Shown here in pieces: positions 46,783 to 58,009 of a DNA stretch of 64,000 bases. The first letter of the stretch is position 1. Every line of letters begins with the position of its first letter. The position numbers and the translations under genes are program-made. Source of the stretch: Lytechinus variegatus. Lineage: Eukaryota; Echinodermata; Echinoidea; Temnopleuroida; Toxopneustidae. The notes beneath the pieces are model-generated. The model did not search any database. It was not told where the DNA came from and saw only the letters and a program-made list of their open reading frames with translations. The stretch lies in assembly GCF_018143015.1 (NCBI RefSeq), contig NC_054740.1:38903180-38967179 (forward strand). The letters run 5' to 3'.

Positions 46783-47063
46783 TTACAAAACAACGTAGAA
46801 ATTGTCCGGAGTGTTTACGATCTGCGTGTAGACCGAGATCCAACCCAGGTCTTTGACGATGTCCTTGAGAGCTCCTAGGGTGGCGTTCTCCCTGAACGTT
46901 TCCCTCCACAATTCAAGCATCTTGAAGACCTGATGCTGCAGGTTTCCAGACTCTCTGACCTGGTCTAGCTGTGCCCTGGACAGTCCAAGCCGCTGACCAA
47001 GCAAAGGGTAACGGTCACCGATCAGAGTTGACAGGGTGATCAGCTTACGATTACTCAGGATAC
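46783..47063 (-). CDS. Small death-domain protein, exon 2 (terminal)
   Basis: This exon encodes a complete death domain, the six-helix module used in apoptotic and innate-immune signalling complexes: SNRKLITLSTLIGDRYPLLG (helices 1-2), RLGLSRAQLDQVRESG (helix 3), HQVFKMLELWRETFR (helix 4 with the typical Trp), ATLGALKDIVKDLG (helix 5) and WISVYTQIV (helix 6), then 10 residues to the stop. The acceptor TTTTTTCAG precedes 47063. The exon enters with the last two bases of a codon, matching the phase of the proposed first exon at 49885-49849. Death-domain gene families are enlarged in sea urchins (established knowledge). If exon 1 is right, the protein is only about 105 residues, an adaptor or decoy-like form. 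Otherwise this is the C-terminal domain of a larger protein. Confidence 0.82.
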
Positions 47064-47172
47064 CTGAAAAAACAACAACCAAGCTAGCATCAATTTCATG
47101 CATATAAATAATTTCGATTTTAAATTAAATCAGTATTCATCTTTCAAATATTCATCTTGTTTATACTTTTTC

Positions 47173-48923
47173 CCCATCTCACTAGATGGCGATTCCGCTG
47201 CGATCGTCAAAAATCGACAAAGCGTGGTATATCGTAGCTTGAACCTGGCTTGATCTTTTCAATCTTCTCCGTCGTACCTTGATCTTTTCTGAAGCGGCAA
47301 GGATCGCCACCATCTTCCTGGTCGCCACAAAATTTTGAACATGTTCAAAACTTACGTAGCGAGATCGCGGAGGTGCTAAAGCGCATCATAATCGAGTCAA
47401 GAGCGTATTACAAACGACATATTCGTAACTGTAACGAAGCTCCAACGCACAAAGCGTAGTAGAAGCGCATTAAAAGCGGCACCAATCGCCCGTGTTTTTC
47501 AGGCCCGTTCCCAAGACAATTCTGCTACGCTGCTTCCGTTTACGAGGCGACTGCCTTGCGCTCGACACGCTTCACACCGTTTCCACCACGACGCTTTCCC
47601 TTTGGGTGGCATGTGGCACACGTTCTCAGCCCGCTGCAGGCATTCGCGTTGCGCTTTTGCTGCGCCGCTGATGACTGGCCAGCGATTGAGCAGCGACCGT
47701 CTGCGCTGCTATGAAACAACGTGCCGATGGCAGCGGATTATCACATTTTCAACAGATTACGAGGCGACACCACGACGTTTTCAAATATACTTCCCAGAAA
47801 AAGGACCAAAAAGGGAAGCTGCCCAATCTGTTATACCGGCGGTCCAAGAGGGAGCGAACATGAGGTTATGGTGGTGGTAGACATGGTAGAGGAGGAAGAG
47901 GAGGAGGAGGAGGTATAGTAGGAGGATGAAAATCTAACTGCTGAGCCAGCTTGAAAGAGAGAAAAAAAAGACGCTCGCATGTCTTGATGACGAAATGGGT
48001 TACCTCCGCAAAAATATATAAATTGAATATGTTTTAAAAATAGAATGAATTCTAACTACAGTGACAGTAAACAATATTAAAATTTTAATGATTCGATCAC
48101 TAATGTATTGATTGGGAAAGCACACTTTATGGGGATTCTGGTATTGTGCCCCCCCCCCCTCCCCTAATGAGTGCTCTCACATCAGTAGACTACTTCTTGA
48201 AAGCAAATTTGAAAGGAATTTACCTAACAATTTTGAGTCACAAACTTTTTGGGAAAAAAATTAACAAAATATAAAACATTTTTATGCTCTTTTATGAATT
48301 TCTGGATGCATCCCTCATAATTAACTATTGGGCTCATCGACATCTTTTGAGTGAAATTTTAATATATATTGTATATTATGACTTAAGTGACAGCCAGGAT
48401 CGGACCCAGTATCTTTTTGGCCTCCTCCTTCTACTGTCCTCGTATCAGGTCCTCGTATTCAACTTCTAACTGAAGTTGTTGTATAATGTTAAGATGTATA
48501 AGTCCAACCAAATTCTGGACATCCATCTTGGTCGGAGGTTGGCAATCGACTGAAAAATGTCTCATGTGCCGCGATCAATATGCCGATTGCTTGAAATCGT
48601 TTCAAGAGCCCATCATGAACGTAACACAATCGTTCCATTCGTAGCACCACCGTACCGAGGTCCTAGTTAGCGTATGGGCCTCGTTGTACGGTCGCTTTGA
48701 TCGCAGAAGCAGCCCATCACATCTGCCTCAAATCGTGGCAAGAGAGTGGCAGCGTCGTACTACCAGCGTATTACCATCACCTTCAGCGCAGGTCCGTCGC
48801 AGTGAAGTTGTAGTGCAATCGCCTCGCAGGCTAAAAATAGAATTCGAGGACGATTCTGCTACGCTTTGCGGGATTTAGACAGATCGCCATGGTCGCCATG
48901 ATCGCCATCCTAGTGAGATGGGG
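47173..48923. mobile_element. Unclassified 1.75-kb inverted-end element in the death-domain gene intron
   Basis: The left end CCCCATCTCACTAGATGGCG and right end CGCCATCCTAGTGAGATGGG are inverted with one extra base. ATTCTGCTACGCT recurs near both ends (47520 and 48853), and GATCGCC/GTCGCC phrases are frequent. No target duplication or transposase was recognised. The outer parts are CG-rich compared with the surroundings. A GAG trinucleotide run lies near 47885-47925. Confidence 0.6.
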
Positions 48924-49028
48924 GCCTTATCCTTTTTCCCCTATTGTCCTCTTTCCCCCTGTTTATTATGAAAAAAAGAAGGAGGCATGCACTCACACCT
49001 GTCTTCTTCGAATATTTAGAATCAATAC

Positions 49029-49313
49029 CATAGGCGGCAGAAGCGGGGGGACATGTCCCCCCCTAAATTTTAGGTGGGGGGATGGTCCCCCCCTAAAATT
49101 TTTTTTGAGAACTTTTTTTTTTTTTTTTTGCTTGTCAATTTTTTTCCAGCGTCCCCCCCTAAAGTCACGTGGACCCCCCTCGGAACGTGTGTTGTCCCCC
49201 CCTAAAATTTAGGTTGATGACCTTTTTTGGGGCGCTTGTCAAATTTTTTACCTGTGTCCATCCCGAAATTTCAGGTGGACACCCCCTAAATTTTTTGGCT
49301 TCCGCCGCCAATG
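49029..49313. mobile_element. hAT-type MITE, CATAGGCGGCAGAAGC ends, copy 3
   Basis: The ends CATAGGCGGCAGAAGC and GCTTCCGCCGCCAATG are inverted. The octamer ATCAATAC flanks both sides (49021-49028 and 49314-49321). It lies in the intron of the death-domain gene. Confidence 0.9.
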
Positions 49314-49848
49314 ATCAATACTACTGTATATATAGTCTATGCAGAATAATGAAATGGTACAAATATAGTATGGTATGAAGCACGATCCAATTCAGATGTG
49401 AAAACAAAATATGCAGGTCGAAGTTATTGAATGAAATGATATATACCGGTATATATATATATATTATCATGGGTATTTAGTCTTCAATCATCAGAATTCA
49501 TTGTCATTTAATTATTCAACAAATTATGGCTGTTCACGAAGAGCAAACTTGTGTTATTTTTGGAGCAAAATATAGTGCATTTAGAATCAGAGGTTAAATC
49601 TGTTAAACCCTCACGATCTTGCGTTAAATTGATGTTTCCTATTATATGTCTGCTAAATGTCGAGCAACGCACACTGAATGCAGGGGTATATGCATGTAGG
49701 GAGGGCCGAGGCCCGGCGGGGAGTGAGCTCTATTTGCACCTGTCGCGAGGCAGGAGTTTTCGCGAACGTTTTTTTTTCTTCCAGATCTATACCATCAGAA
49801 TTTAAGAGTTAAATTCTTTTCAGTCGAATCAATATGGCATAAGCTTAC

Positions 49849-49885
49849 CGTCAGGATCATAATACGAGGTAACATTCGTCGCCAT
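49849..49885 (-). CDS. Small death-domain protein, proposed exon 1
   Basis: On the minus strand AACCATGG gives a start codon in a strong context. Twelve codons follow (MATNVTSYYDPD) plus one base, then a canonical donor G|GTAAGC. The leftover G joins the GT at the start of exon 2 to make Gly, continuing directly into ILSNRKL of the death domain. The intron (47064-49848, 2,785 bp) holds two transposons. A 12-residue exon is easily found by chance, so the join is a prediction supported by start context, donor and phase. Confidence 0.5.
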
Positions 49886-52825
49886 GGTTGAAAATATGAA
49901 TATTCCATTCACCAGTACCAGTAGTGTTTGATCAGCCGATACCGGTCACCCATTGTTTACCGTCGCGTTGCAACATAAGTGTTTACGGGATATTCTTATT
50001 TCAAGACTCATTTGTTTTTATATTACTACGGCATGAATAAGTCCATCAAGAATCTACTTCATTTATATTGAGAATGTAAATTATATGCCGTGCTGTATGT
50101 TTTCTTTTCACGCTTCAAATTTATTTCGTCAGATGTTTCTCCATTTTCGTTATGCATAAATTATATTATATATTGTTATCAAATAACTGTAAGTGACTTA
50201 ATAAAGAAAAAAACAATATCGCATGAAAAAGAAATATATTTTTGAATTTTACTTTTTTCATTTATTTTTTAAAGAAAAAAAAGTTAAAAATTTAATATGA
50301 TGGCGAAAAAAGTCAAATTTGACTGGTTGCCAAATAAAAATAAGAACCCCCCCCCCTCTCTGACGCTCATAGAGATATAATATTTACTATCTCATGCCGA
50401 CGCTCGACGTGAATTACCTCTCCAACTTCATAAGGTTCTCATCATTCTTATTATGTTTTGTTTGAAATAGATAAATTCATTGGTATAAAATGTACCTGCA
50501 AAATGAGAGAAAAACAAGTATAGATTGAATCACCTCATTGGATATAAAAGTCCTGCTTTACATGTTTTATTTCGGTCATAAAATCACATATTCCAACTCA
50601 ATTTCAATTTATTTACCATCTTTAAAAATCAGCATAAATAAAAATATGACATGAAATAAAGTACATATATCATTCTAAAATGGATCGAGGGATACCCTTA
50701 ATAAGCAAAGTGCTTGTTGGCAAACAGGCCTACATTTTAAGTTAACATTAGTTTGATATTATTATATAAAATGATATAATATTAAGTGAGCACTAATATA
50801 ATGATTACACTGTTTGTCTGGTTATCCTTCCCCTTTCCTGTCGAGGCCTTTATCAATTCTATATATATATTTTTTCTGCTTTTTCTTTTAATAATAAAAA
50901 AAGAAGAAGAAAATAAATTTATCAGGTATAAATATATTTCAAGTAGATTGTTAGAATGTATGCATGTGCATATTTTATTTATTATGTCAAATTATGTTAT
51001 GCTGAGAAAAAATGATTACACTTGTATATGTTTTTGTTATTGGAATGTAGAAATAAATAAATCAATCAAATATAATGAATTAATATATGATCATTGTAAT
51101 AGTAATAAAACAATTATATTAGCAAATGAATTAAATTAAGCTAATTTTATAATAATATCATAGTAAAATTCACGAGATAAAAGCTGAAAATTTCATCTGA
51201 CAACAAATAAGAAGTTATTAATTTTTAAAGTTTTACTAAAAGTTGTGAAAACAGTATTATGCACGTCGTCATGAATATTCTTCAGGTACACTGATGATTA
51301 TGTCCGACATCCACACTTTCTTCATTCTTTTGTTATCATGAAATCATGATTGATTCATACTTATTATTTGTATGATATGTCTTCCTTAATTGCAGGATCA
51401 TGCATTGAATAATTTGTCACTGTAATGATCCTTCTTTTTTAGGATCATTACATTTCTTGAGGAGACATAACTTCATATAATAAAATACAAAAGAACAAAT
51501 GGGAATATATGACATCATCAGTTTGCGCAATGAATATACATGAGCTGTCCCTACCCCTAAGAAGAAGTTTAAAAAGAAAAATACAGTTGAATTAAGCACT
51601 TCGATTCAGACATACGGGGAGAGAACTTAATATCGCTATAATCCTGAGAATAATAGGCCTATCCATAGACCCTGGGTATAATTCTAACAACTAATATATT
51701 GGGTTCACTGCACGAAACTAATATAGCAAGAATTACAGTTTAAAGCTACTGAAATTATTCAATTTGATTTGCTTATTCTGAATTTATTATATAAATTATG
51801 CGTTTTTATGACAAATCTCTATGACACGGGCCCATGCAGGTAACAGCATGGACCTATAATACTAGTAAGTGCATAACAGATTGTAATTAGGAATAAGGGT
51901 GAGATCGATAAAAAGAAGAAATATAATGGAAGGTTTTTTCCCACTCTTGCTCTTAAATTTCAAACAGTGAGCTGCTATAGGAATTACGTCCATCATTTTT
52001 TACAAAATGATGTCCCGGCATTTGCTTGTCAATTTTTTTTTTCTGGGAGGCGAATTAGCTAGGTCCGATATCCTGTTTTTGTTCTTGTTCTTGTTTTATT
52101 TATTTTATTTATTCATTTATTTATTTATTTATTTATTTATTTATCCATCCATCCATCCATCCGTCCATTCATTCATTTATCTATTTATTTATTTATTATT
52201 ATTTTTTTTTTGGGGGGGGGTGCTTGTCAAATTTTCCAGAGTCACCGCCTAAACTTTCTAAAGGCTAGTATTCCCTGGCTTACAACATCAATACAGTAAT
52301 CGCTGATTGGTTGATAGTTTTGACCCCGTGAGCCGTGAATGGTAAACATTCGCTCAATATGCACGTGGCTGGCCGGCCGGCCGGCCGTGGACAACTGGAA
52401 AGTTGAACTCGATCACCATCCATAAATTAAGCACTGATGCACTGCAGAGCGTCCACTTTAAATAATTAACTTTTTATTGGAAAGGGATGAATTTGTTCAC
52501 AGCTTTTATTACTCACGATTACTTCTAGTTCGACAAGATGGATGAACTGGAAAAGGAGAATCAACAAGAACATGGAACACCACTTGACAACTGATTACTC
52601 TGCTCTTTAGTTACATTTGTGAGTCCCAGACCCAGTCCCAGATACATATTTTCACGTTTGTTTTAGTTCGAGTCATAGATCATCTCATAAAATGTAAACA
52701 CTCATCCTATAACTGTGAGATCTGAAAATTTGGGCCTTTAGCTTTGAATTTTACTTCTGGAAATAATAGAGAATGTTACTGCCTCTTTGTAGTTTATTAA
52801 TCAATTAAACTAGAGGACAATTGTA
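49886..52825. other. Largely AT-rich non-coding region
   Basis: The part just above 49885 should hold the death-domain gene promoter. 50000-51160 is extremely AT-rich with no gene. 51165-51560 is a decayed TTAAAGGGATGG-type foldback MITE, 51690-51830 a decayed short MITE, and 52085-52200 a (TTTA)n/(TCCA)n microsatellite. 52205-52260 has a G run and GCTTGTCAAATTTT, resembling hAT-MITE interiors. Confidence 0.45.
52290..52640 (+). promoter_or_regulatory. Possible promoter and 5' exon of FANCB
   Basis: A GC-richer patch contains GGCTGGCCGGCCGGCCGGCC (52370-52389), followed by a short frame MDELEKENQQEH that stops, and a donor-like TTTGTGAGTC near 52617. The FANCB coding exon begins after an acceptor at 56683, so a non-coding first exon must lie upstream. 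This patch is the best candidate I see, but the link is speculative. Confidence 0.2.
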
Positions 52826-53823
52826 GAGTCCACCCCAACAAAAAGGTTGATTTGATAAAATTAATATGAAAATTTATTAAATTTAAAAAGAGTGGATGAT
52901 GTCATCAGTCTCATTTGCATACCGACCAGGATCAGGATGTGCATGTATTTTTTTTGTGAAATTAAGCAAAACTTTAAACAGTTATATGCACATCTTGGTT
53001 GGTTTGCAAATGAGGGAACTGATGACGTCACTATTTCTTTTGAGTTCTGTAGTTTATTAGGCCTATATGAAATATGTTGATTTTCCCGTCATTGTCATAT
53101 GAAATGAAGTTTCATTTCTCCCTGAACATGTGGAATTCCATCATTTTAACATTTAGTGCTTCAGTCAAGTTGGTCCTTATCATCAAATCTATAAAAAATG
53201 AATTCAAACAATAAAAAACAAAAGAAATATTTAGTGAAGGACATCGACTGTCTCATTTGCATGTTACTGAATTGTGCATATCACTGTTTTGTGAAAAATA
53301 AGTGAAACTTTAAAATGTCATAACTTTCTAATACCCTTTTCATAAACCTATCCTCCCATTAGCCGCCTAAGAGTAATGCGGATAATTCAATAAAAATTGC
53401 GTTCATAAACTCCGAAAATAAGCCGCATTATTTTTACGAGCGCCCGTCCTGAAAAAGGCGGATAATCGCCATGACAACTGGACACGCCCCCTCCGATGCG
53501 GTTGTGTTGGAAAAGGGTGACCTTGTGACCGCACCATGGCAATTATCCGCATTATTTGGAAATGCGTTCATAAACTCAAAATCTTGTCCCGATGCTGCTA
53601 TTATGCGGATAATAGCAGCATCAGAGTAATGCGGATAACTCTTGTCCTCCTCCAATTTTACGACCAAATTATGCTGCTATTAGCCGCCTAATTCATAGTA
53701 ATTGGGTTTATGAAAGGGGTGTTATTTTCATCCGATTTTGATGAAATTTTGAGCGTTATGCATGTTTGATTTTTCTCTATTTATTCAAATCAACATTTTT
53801 TTGGGAGTGAACTTAACCTTAAT
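52826..53823. mobile_element. GTCCACCCCAACAAAAA foldback MITE with another MITE nested in it
   Basis: The left end AGAGTCCACCCCAACAAAAA and right end TTTTTTTGGGAGTGAACTTA, continuing ACCTTTAA, are imperfectly inverted. The interior has GATGATGTCATCAGTCTCAT and its inverted partner GGGAACTGATGACGTCAC. At about 53332-53722 a second element is inserted. Confidence 0.65.
53332..53722. mobile_element. MITE with CCCTTTTCATAAACC ends
   Basis: The left end CCCTTTTCATAAACCTATC pairs with the right end GGGTTTATGAAAGGGG. Inside are repeated ATGCGGATAA and TTAGCCGCCTAA blocks in both orientations. It splits the family block ATAACTTTCT...TTATTTTCATCCGATTTT of its host MITE. Confidence 0.7.
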
Positions 53824-54624
53824 AATTGTAAGCTGAGGCCTGAGCTGTGCATGCATGTGATCCTCAAATTTTAAATGAGCATTCATTCAGCGAACAAGCT
53901 AACTTCACACTGTGTGATCGGGTATAATATGATATACAGTTAAACCTTGTTCTCTGTTACTATTCCCTGTGTGGTGAAATAAGGTTGGCAATGTTTGGGT
54001 TATTTTCTCTTGTTTTGGGGGACAAATCAAATGCTTGATTATTTTATACCATCAGTTTCCATTAGAGTCTACAGCTATTCATCATAATCATATGGCACTA
54101 GTTTTATGGTAATTGAATTCTTTTATTTATTTTTTCTACATTAAATTAAGACAGAGATAAGACAGAGACTAGTGGGGGGGGGGGCAGTGCCCGGTAGTCA
54201 AATGTATTACTGTACACATGCGTGGCCAGATTAGTTCCAGACACCCCCTAAACAAGTTTTTCTCTGTGTGCAAAATAATCTCCTAAACAAGCATAAGGTT
54301 AATAGATTATAAGTTTGGAATTGAAACTCAAATCAATCATCAAACCAAATGGGAAATAAGTGAAACTGAAGTAGAGATGCAAATAAACAGAACTGTAACC
54401 AAAGAAGTCTGGTAGTGCATTGTTTAATCTCTGGGCTACTTTGCCTCAGCTAAACTTGGTATCACATAATAATTTACATAGATATTTAAATCAAGTATAG
54501 TCAACCAATCAAAATCAAATGGATGGAAGGATCAAACTAAAATGTAAGAACCCTTTTCATCAGCGCTGCTTTTCATAAGATAAACCAATAAGGACTGAGA
54601 TGAAGATGACAAAGATGTTTGGTG
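53824..54624. other. Non-coding stretch
   Basis: No gene was seen. A run of 12 G and CAGTGCCC near 54174-54190 may be a MITE end. Confidence 0.4.
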
Positions 54625-54802
54625 ATTATTTATACCTTGGTCACATTTGCTCTACGGCCGCCGTACGGCGAGTCGAAAACAGCCGTTTAATTAATTTTAA
54701 TTCAAACCACCTATATGTAGTTGGACAAAAAAATGTTAAAACGGCTGTTCTCGACTCGCCGTACGGCCGCCGTAGAACAAATGTGACCAAGGTATAAATA
54801 AT
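54625..54802. mobile_element. Palindromic MITE, ACCTTGGTCACATTTG ends
   Basis: Inverted arms of about 68 bp begin ATTATTTATACCTTGGTCAC and continue through CTACGGCCGCCGTACGGCGA and GTCGA, around a 40-bp centre. The arms are nearly perfect. Because the outer bases are themselves palindromic (ATTATTTATA/TATAAATAAT), the target duplication cannot be fixed, but TATA fits. Confidence 0.75.
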
Positions 54803-55139
54803 GGAAGTAGAAAGTAAGGAGTCAGGTGAGGGATGAAATGAGTGGAACACCTGAATAGAAAAGAGAGAAGGAATGAAGATGAAAAAAAGAATTAGAGGAA
54901 AGGCATTCAGAGTAGAAGGAATGACAACTGAATATCATTAAACTCAAATAACCTAAGTTCAGACTGCAAGGCCAGTACTGAAAAGAAATGCAAATGAACT
55001 CAAGTCTAGACGGAACAAAAGTGTAAAACAGCTGAAGAAAACATAAGTCAAAGGAAATAAACAAAATACAAAAATGACAAAATGACAAGATTTTCACGGG
55101 CTTTATTTACACACTTTGGCCCCTAAAAAATTGTCACCT
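54803..55139. other. Non-coding, purine-rich
   Basis: An A/G-rich stretch on the plus strand with no gene or repeat border. Confidence 0.4.
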
Positions 55140-55300
55140 GGGGGGCGTTTCATGAAAGGACTTGTCGGATGTTTTATCCGCCAAGTCCCGTTTTATCTGA
55201 CAGTTACCATAGGAACAGTGACTCTCAGCCAATCAAAATCATGGAAAGATGTCAGATCTGACATCTTGTCGGATGAAAATATCATGAAACGCTCCCCAGA
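55140..55300. mobile_element. MITE with GGGGAGCGTTTCATGA-type ends, copy 3
   Basis: It starts GGGGGGCGTTTCATGAAAGG and ends ATCATGAAACGCTCCCC. The interior CTTGTCGGATG and CAGTTACCATAGGAACAGTG blocks match copy 1. Confidence 0.82.
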
Positions 55301-56683
55301 ATATGACCCCAGGGAAAAAATACCCTAAACACATTTGGCTAGTCTAAAAAAAAGCTTTGGAAAAAAACATACCCGAAATACGTTTGAACATTGACCAATC
55401 TTTCAAAATTACCCTTTTTTTATATCTATGTTTTTTATACCCTGGACGGGTGCACGCTCGGCACGCGTCCAAAACTGAAAAAAACACCCCTTTAAACATG
55501 TTTTTTTTGGTCACGCATGTGTACAGCAATATATTTGACTGGAATATTATATAGGGACCAATATGCAGACATGCATTTCCAGCCCATTTTATGGAGTATT
55601 TAAGCCTTATTTTTCACTATTTAGGAAATTTTAGGCAAGTTTTGAGCAATGTCTGTGATAAAGAATATATCAAGGTATTGCTGTTTAGTAGAAATGCTGT
55701 TTCATTTTTTTTTGTTGGAGTAAGATCTACCTATAAAAAAATGATGACAACTGGGCTTGTCGGTGGGGGTGAATTGTCTAGTGATTTTATCATTTCATTT
55801 ATATCAAAAATTTTTTGAGTGAAATTAGTTCTTGTTTATTGCAATTTAGATTAAATATCTGTAGATTTTGTACAAAGGTACTTAAAATTCTGACTACTCT
55901 GGCAGCTTTTGTCCATCTTATTGAGGCCCCAATTATTCACGGATAAGAAAATCACACATGGGACGATTTATGTATGCTGTCAAACATGCCAAAACACATG
56001 GTAATTAAAGTGCTTTTTTAAAGCCAATGAGTATAAATTTGAGCAAATTCTTAGTCCAAATCTGACCTTTTCTCACAAAAAAACATTGCATTCGTGTGTA
56101 ATGTGGTCTTCTAAAAAATATTGAACTTATTTTTTTTCTTCATTTTTATAGTTGGTGGGATGAGGGCACATAACTGATATTTTTTTAGGCCCAGGTCTTA
56201 ATAATTAAAAGGGGCACTAATTTGATAGTTGCCAGGGGCATTGAGACCAGCCAACAGGGCATCGTAGCTTTGGTCTTGGTAGACTTCAATTATTGAATTT
56301 TATATTAAGAAAATTAAAGTTTAAGTTAAAAAAAGAGTAATTTAGTGATATTGCAATGTCATTGCCTGATGATGTGTAATGCAGATGGGGATGCAAGGGG
56401 TGTTCCACTCGTTAAATCTTTATTTATCATGTTTTATTTATCCGGGGTTGCCTCCTTGGTAATCTGAGTACAGTTTTCAAGGGAAAACAAATATTTGAAA
56501 TATAACAAACAAAAACAAATAAAACAAGCAAAAAAATAATCTGTCTCTATATTGCAATTCAGTGGCCTTTTTATTTCTTGTTTGATTGAATCATGCAGAT
56601 ATGCAGAGATACTGTAAGGGGCACTGGGCAGTAGACAATGCACATTATATTAATTACCATACCTTTTTGTTATCTATCCCCAG
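55301..56683. other. Non-coding stretch upstream of the FANCB coding exon
   Basis: No convincing exon was seen. It ends in a good splice acceptor (TTTTTGTTATCTATCCCCAG, ending 56683). The frame open from 56586 is therefore largely intronic before 56684. Confidence 0.45.
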
Positions 56684-56723
56684 ATCAATATGTTCAGACT
56701 GGAAATATTTGCTGATTGTCGAG

Positions 56724-57731
56724 ATGGATCAAACAGCTTTTGTACCGCACCTGGGACGTGTCATTAAATTTGAGCTGCTTTCTGGCCATTCGCAGCCTAA
56801 CAGGGACAGTGATAAATCTTTATTCAGCGATGACTCCATATTCAGCGGCAGCGACGCACAGGCCATTCAACTTCAAGTGGTGTCTTTTGGATTTTCTTCA
56901 GAGAATAGAAGTTTCGAGGAGGAGACTCGAAGCAAAGCTTGCGCTCTTCAGAACGCTGATGGCAGAATCGTGTCAGCACAGTGCCTCAGAGAAAGTCATA
57001 CAGGTGTCGTTCTTCCATGCGTGATCATCCAGAGTCAGACCTTACATGAAGATTATGTTTGTTCACTCTTCTTCTACGTGCCTTCCAGTAACAAGCTCTG
57101 CCTTTACGGAGAGTTCTCCACCAAATTTGCACTGCCAAGGAATAGCGTTTACTTAGCTGATGGTCCAGTTGTATGCTGGAGGGTGGTTGAAAGGAATGAG
57201 TTTCTTATCGCCAGGACAGAGGTCGGGAGCCGAAGTTTTACAGTGCATCGGTTCATCGATGTGAACGACGCTAAGGAAAGCAGCATCATGCATTGCTCGG
57301 CGAATCCTGACGGCAGTTTACACCTCATCACCACCCCTCAGATTGAAGTTGATGGTGGCAGCGAAGAAAGGATATGGAAAAGAGCAATATGGCAGTCGGA
57401 GAAGAGTTTTAATTTCGCAAACTCCAGCTGTCTTGTGCCAGAGGTGTATGCTTCCATCACGTGTTGCATGCTATACGAGGAAGGGAATACATCGAGCGGG
57501 GAATCTGAGAATGTTGGAGATTACAACCCTTCTCTACAATGGAACACGACATACATTGCCACTTCCATGAAGCAGCTCTTGAAGTTCCAGAACGGCGTGT
57601 TCTGCAAACTCACCAGCATCCCTTTTGATGATGCAGTTGACATTGTTACCATGGAAACAAGAGGAGAGAAGGTGCTCATTGTAAGGTCAAGAAGAAGTCA
57701 AGTTTGTGTCATCAGTTGTACATCTTTTCAG
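56724..57731 (+). CDS. FANCB: FANCB, coding exon 1 (336 codons)
   Basis: FANCB is a core subunit of the nuclear Fanconi anaemia ubiquitin-ligase complex. With FANCL and FAAP100 it forms the catalytic module that monoubiquitinates FANCD2-FANCI at DNA interstrand crosslinks. Blocks align in order with my memory of human FANCB: GRVIKFELLSG (human GEVLVFQLSKG), LPCVIIQ (LPYIVIE), FYVPSSNKLCLYGEFSTKF (LHSTNKFEMRLSFKL), DGPVVCWRVV (NGPLILWRHV) and LLKFQNGVFCKLTSIPFDDA ([20 protein letters not shown]). The region matches the N-terminal beta-propeller. I start at the Met of MDQTAFVPHLG because it has G at -3 and +4, follows an acceptor at 56683 and precedes the first conserved block. A longer frame from 56586 runs through the likely intron. 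The donor is CAG|GTGAGT at 57731, phase 0. Confidence 0.9.
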
Positions 57732-58009
57732 GTGAGTGAATTACCTATCAAGAAATAGACCCAAAACTGTTTTTGGTGTGGACAGTTTGTAGACCTACAG
57801 TAATGCCTAGTGTTACAACCTTTAATACAACTGACCATGTCTTTTATAATGTTACAGGCCTAGGCATTAGACACAATACTTTTAATTGATGTCATATTAA
57901 ATGAGGATCAAATAAAAAGATCAACTGTTATCTAAAAAGTTGTGTCATTGTATTATTTGCCGGAAAATTTTAGAATGACAAAACTACATGTATATTTGCA
58001 GACACAGCG

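Noticed and set aside
56586-56723. N-terminal extension of FANCB starting MNHADMQRY
   Set aside because: It runs across a strong splice acceptor at 56683, and the first conserved block starts after the Met at 56724.
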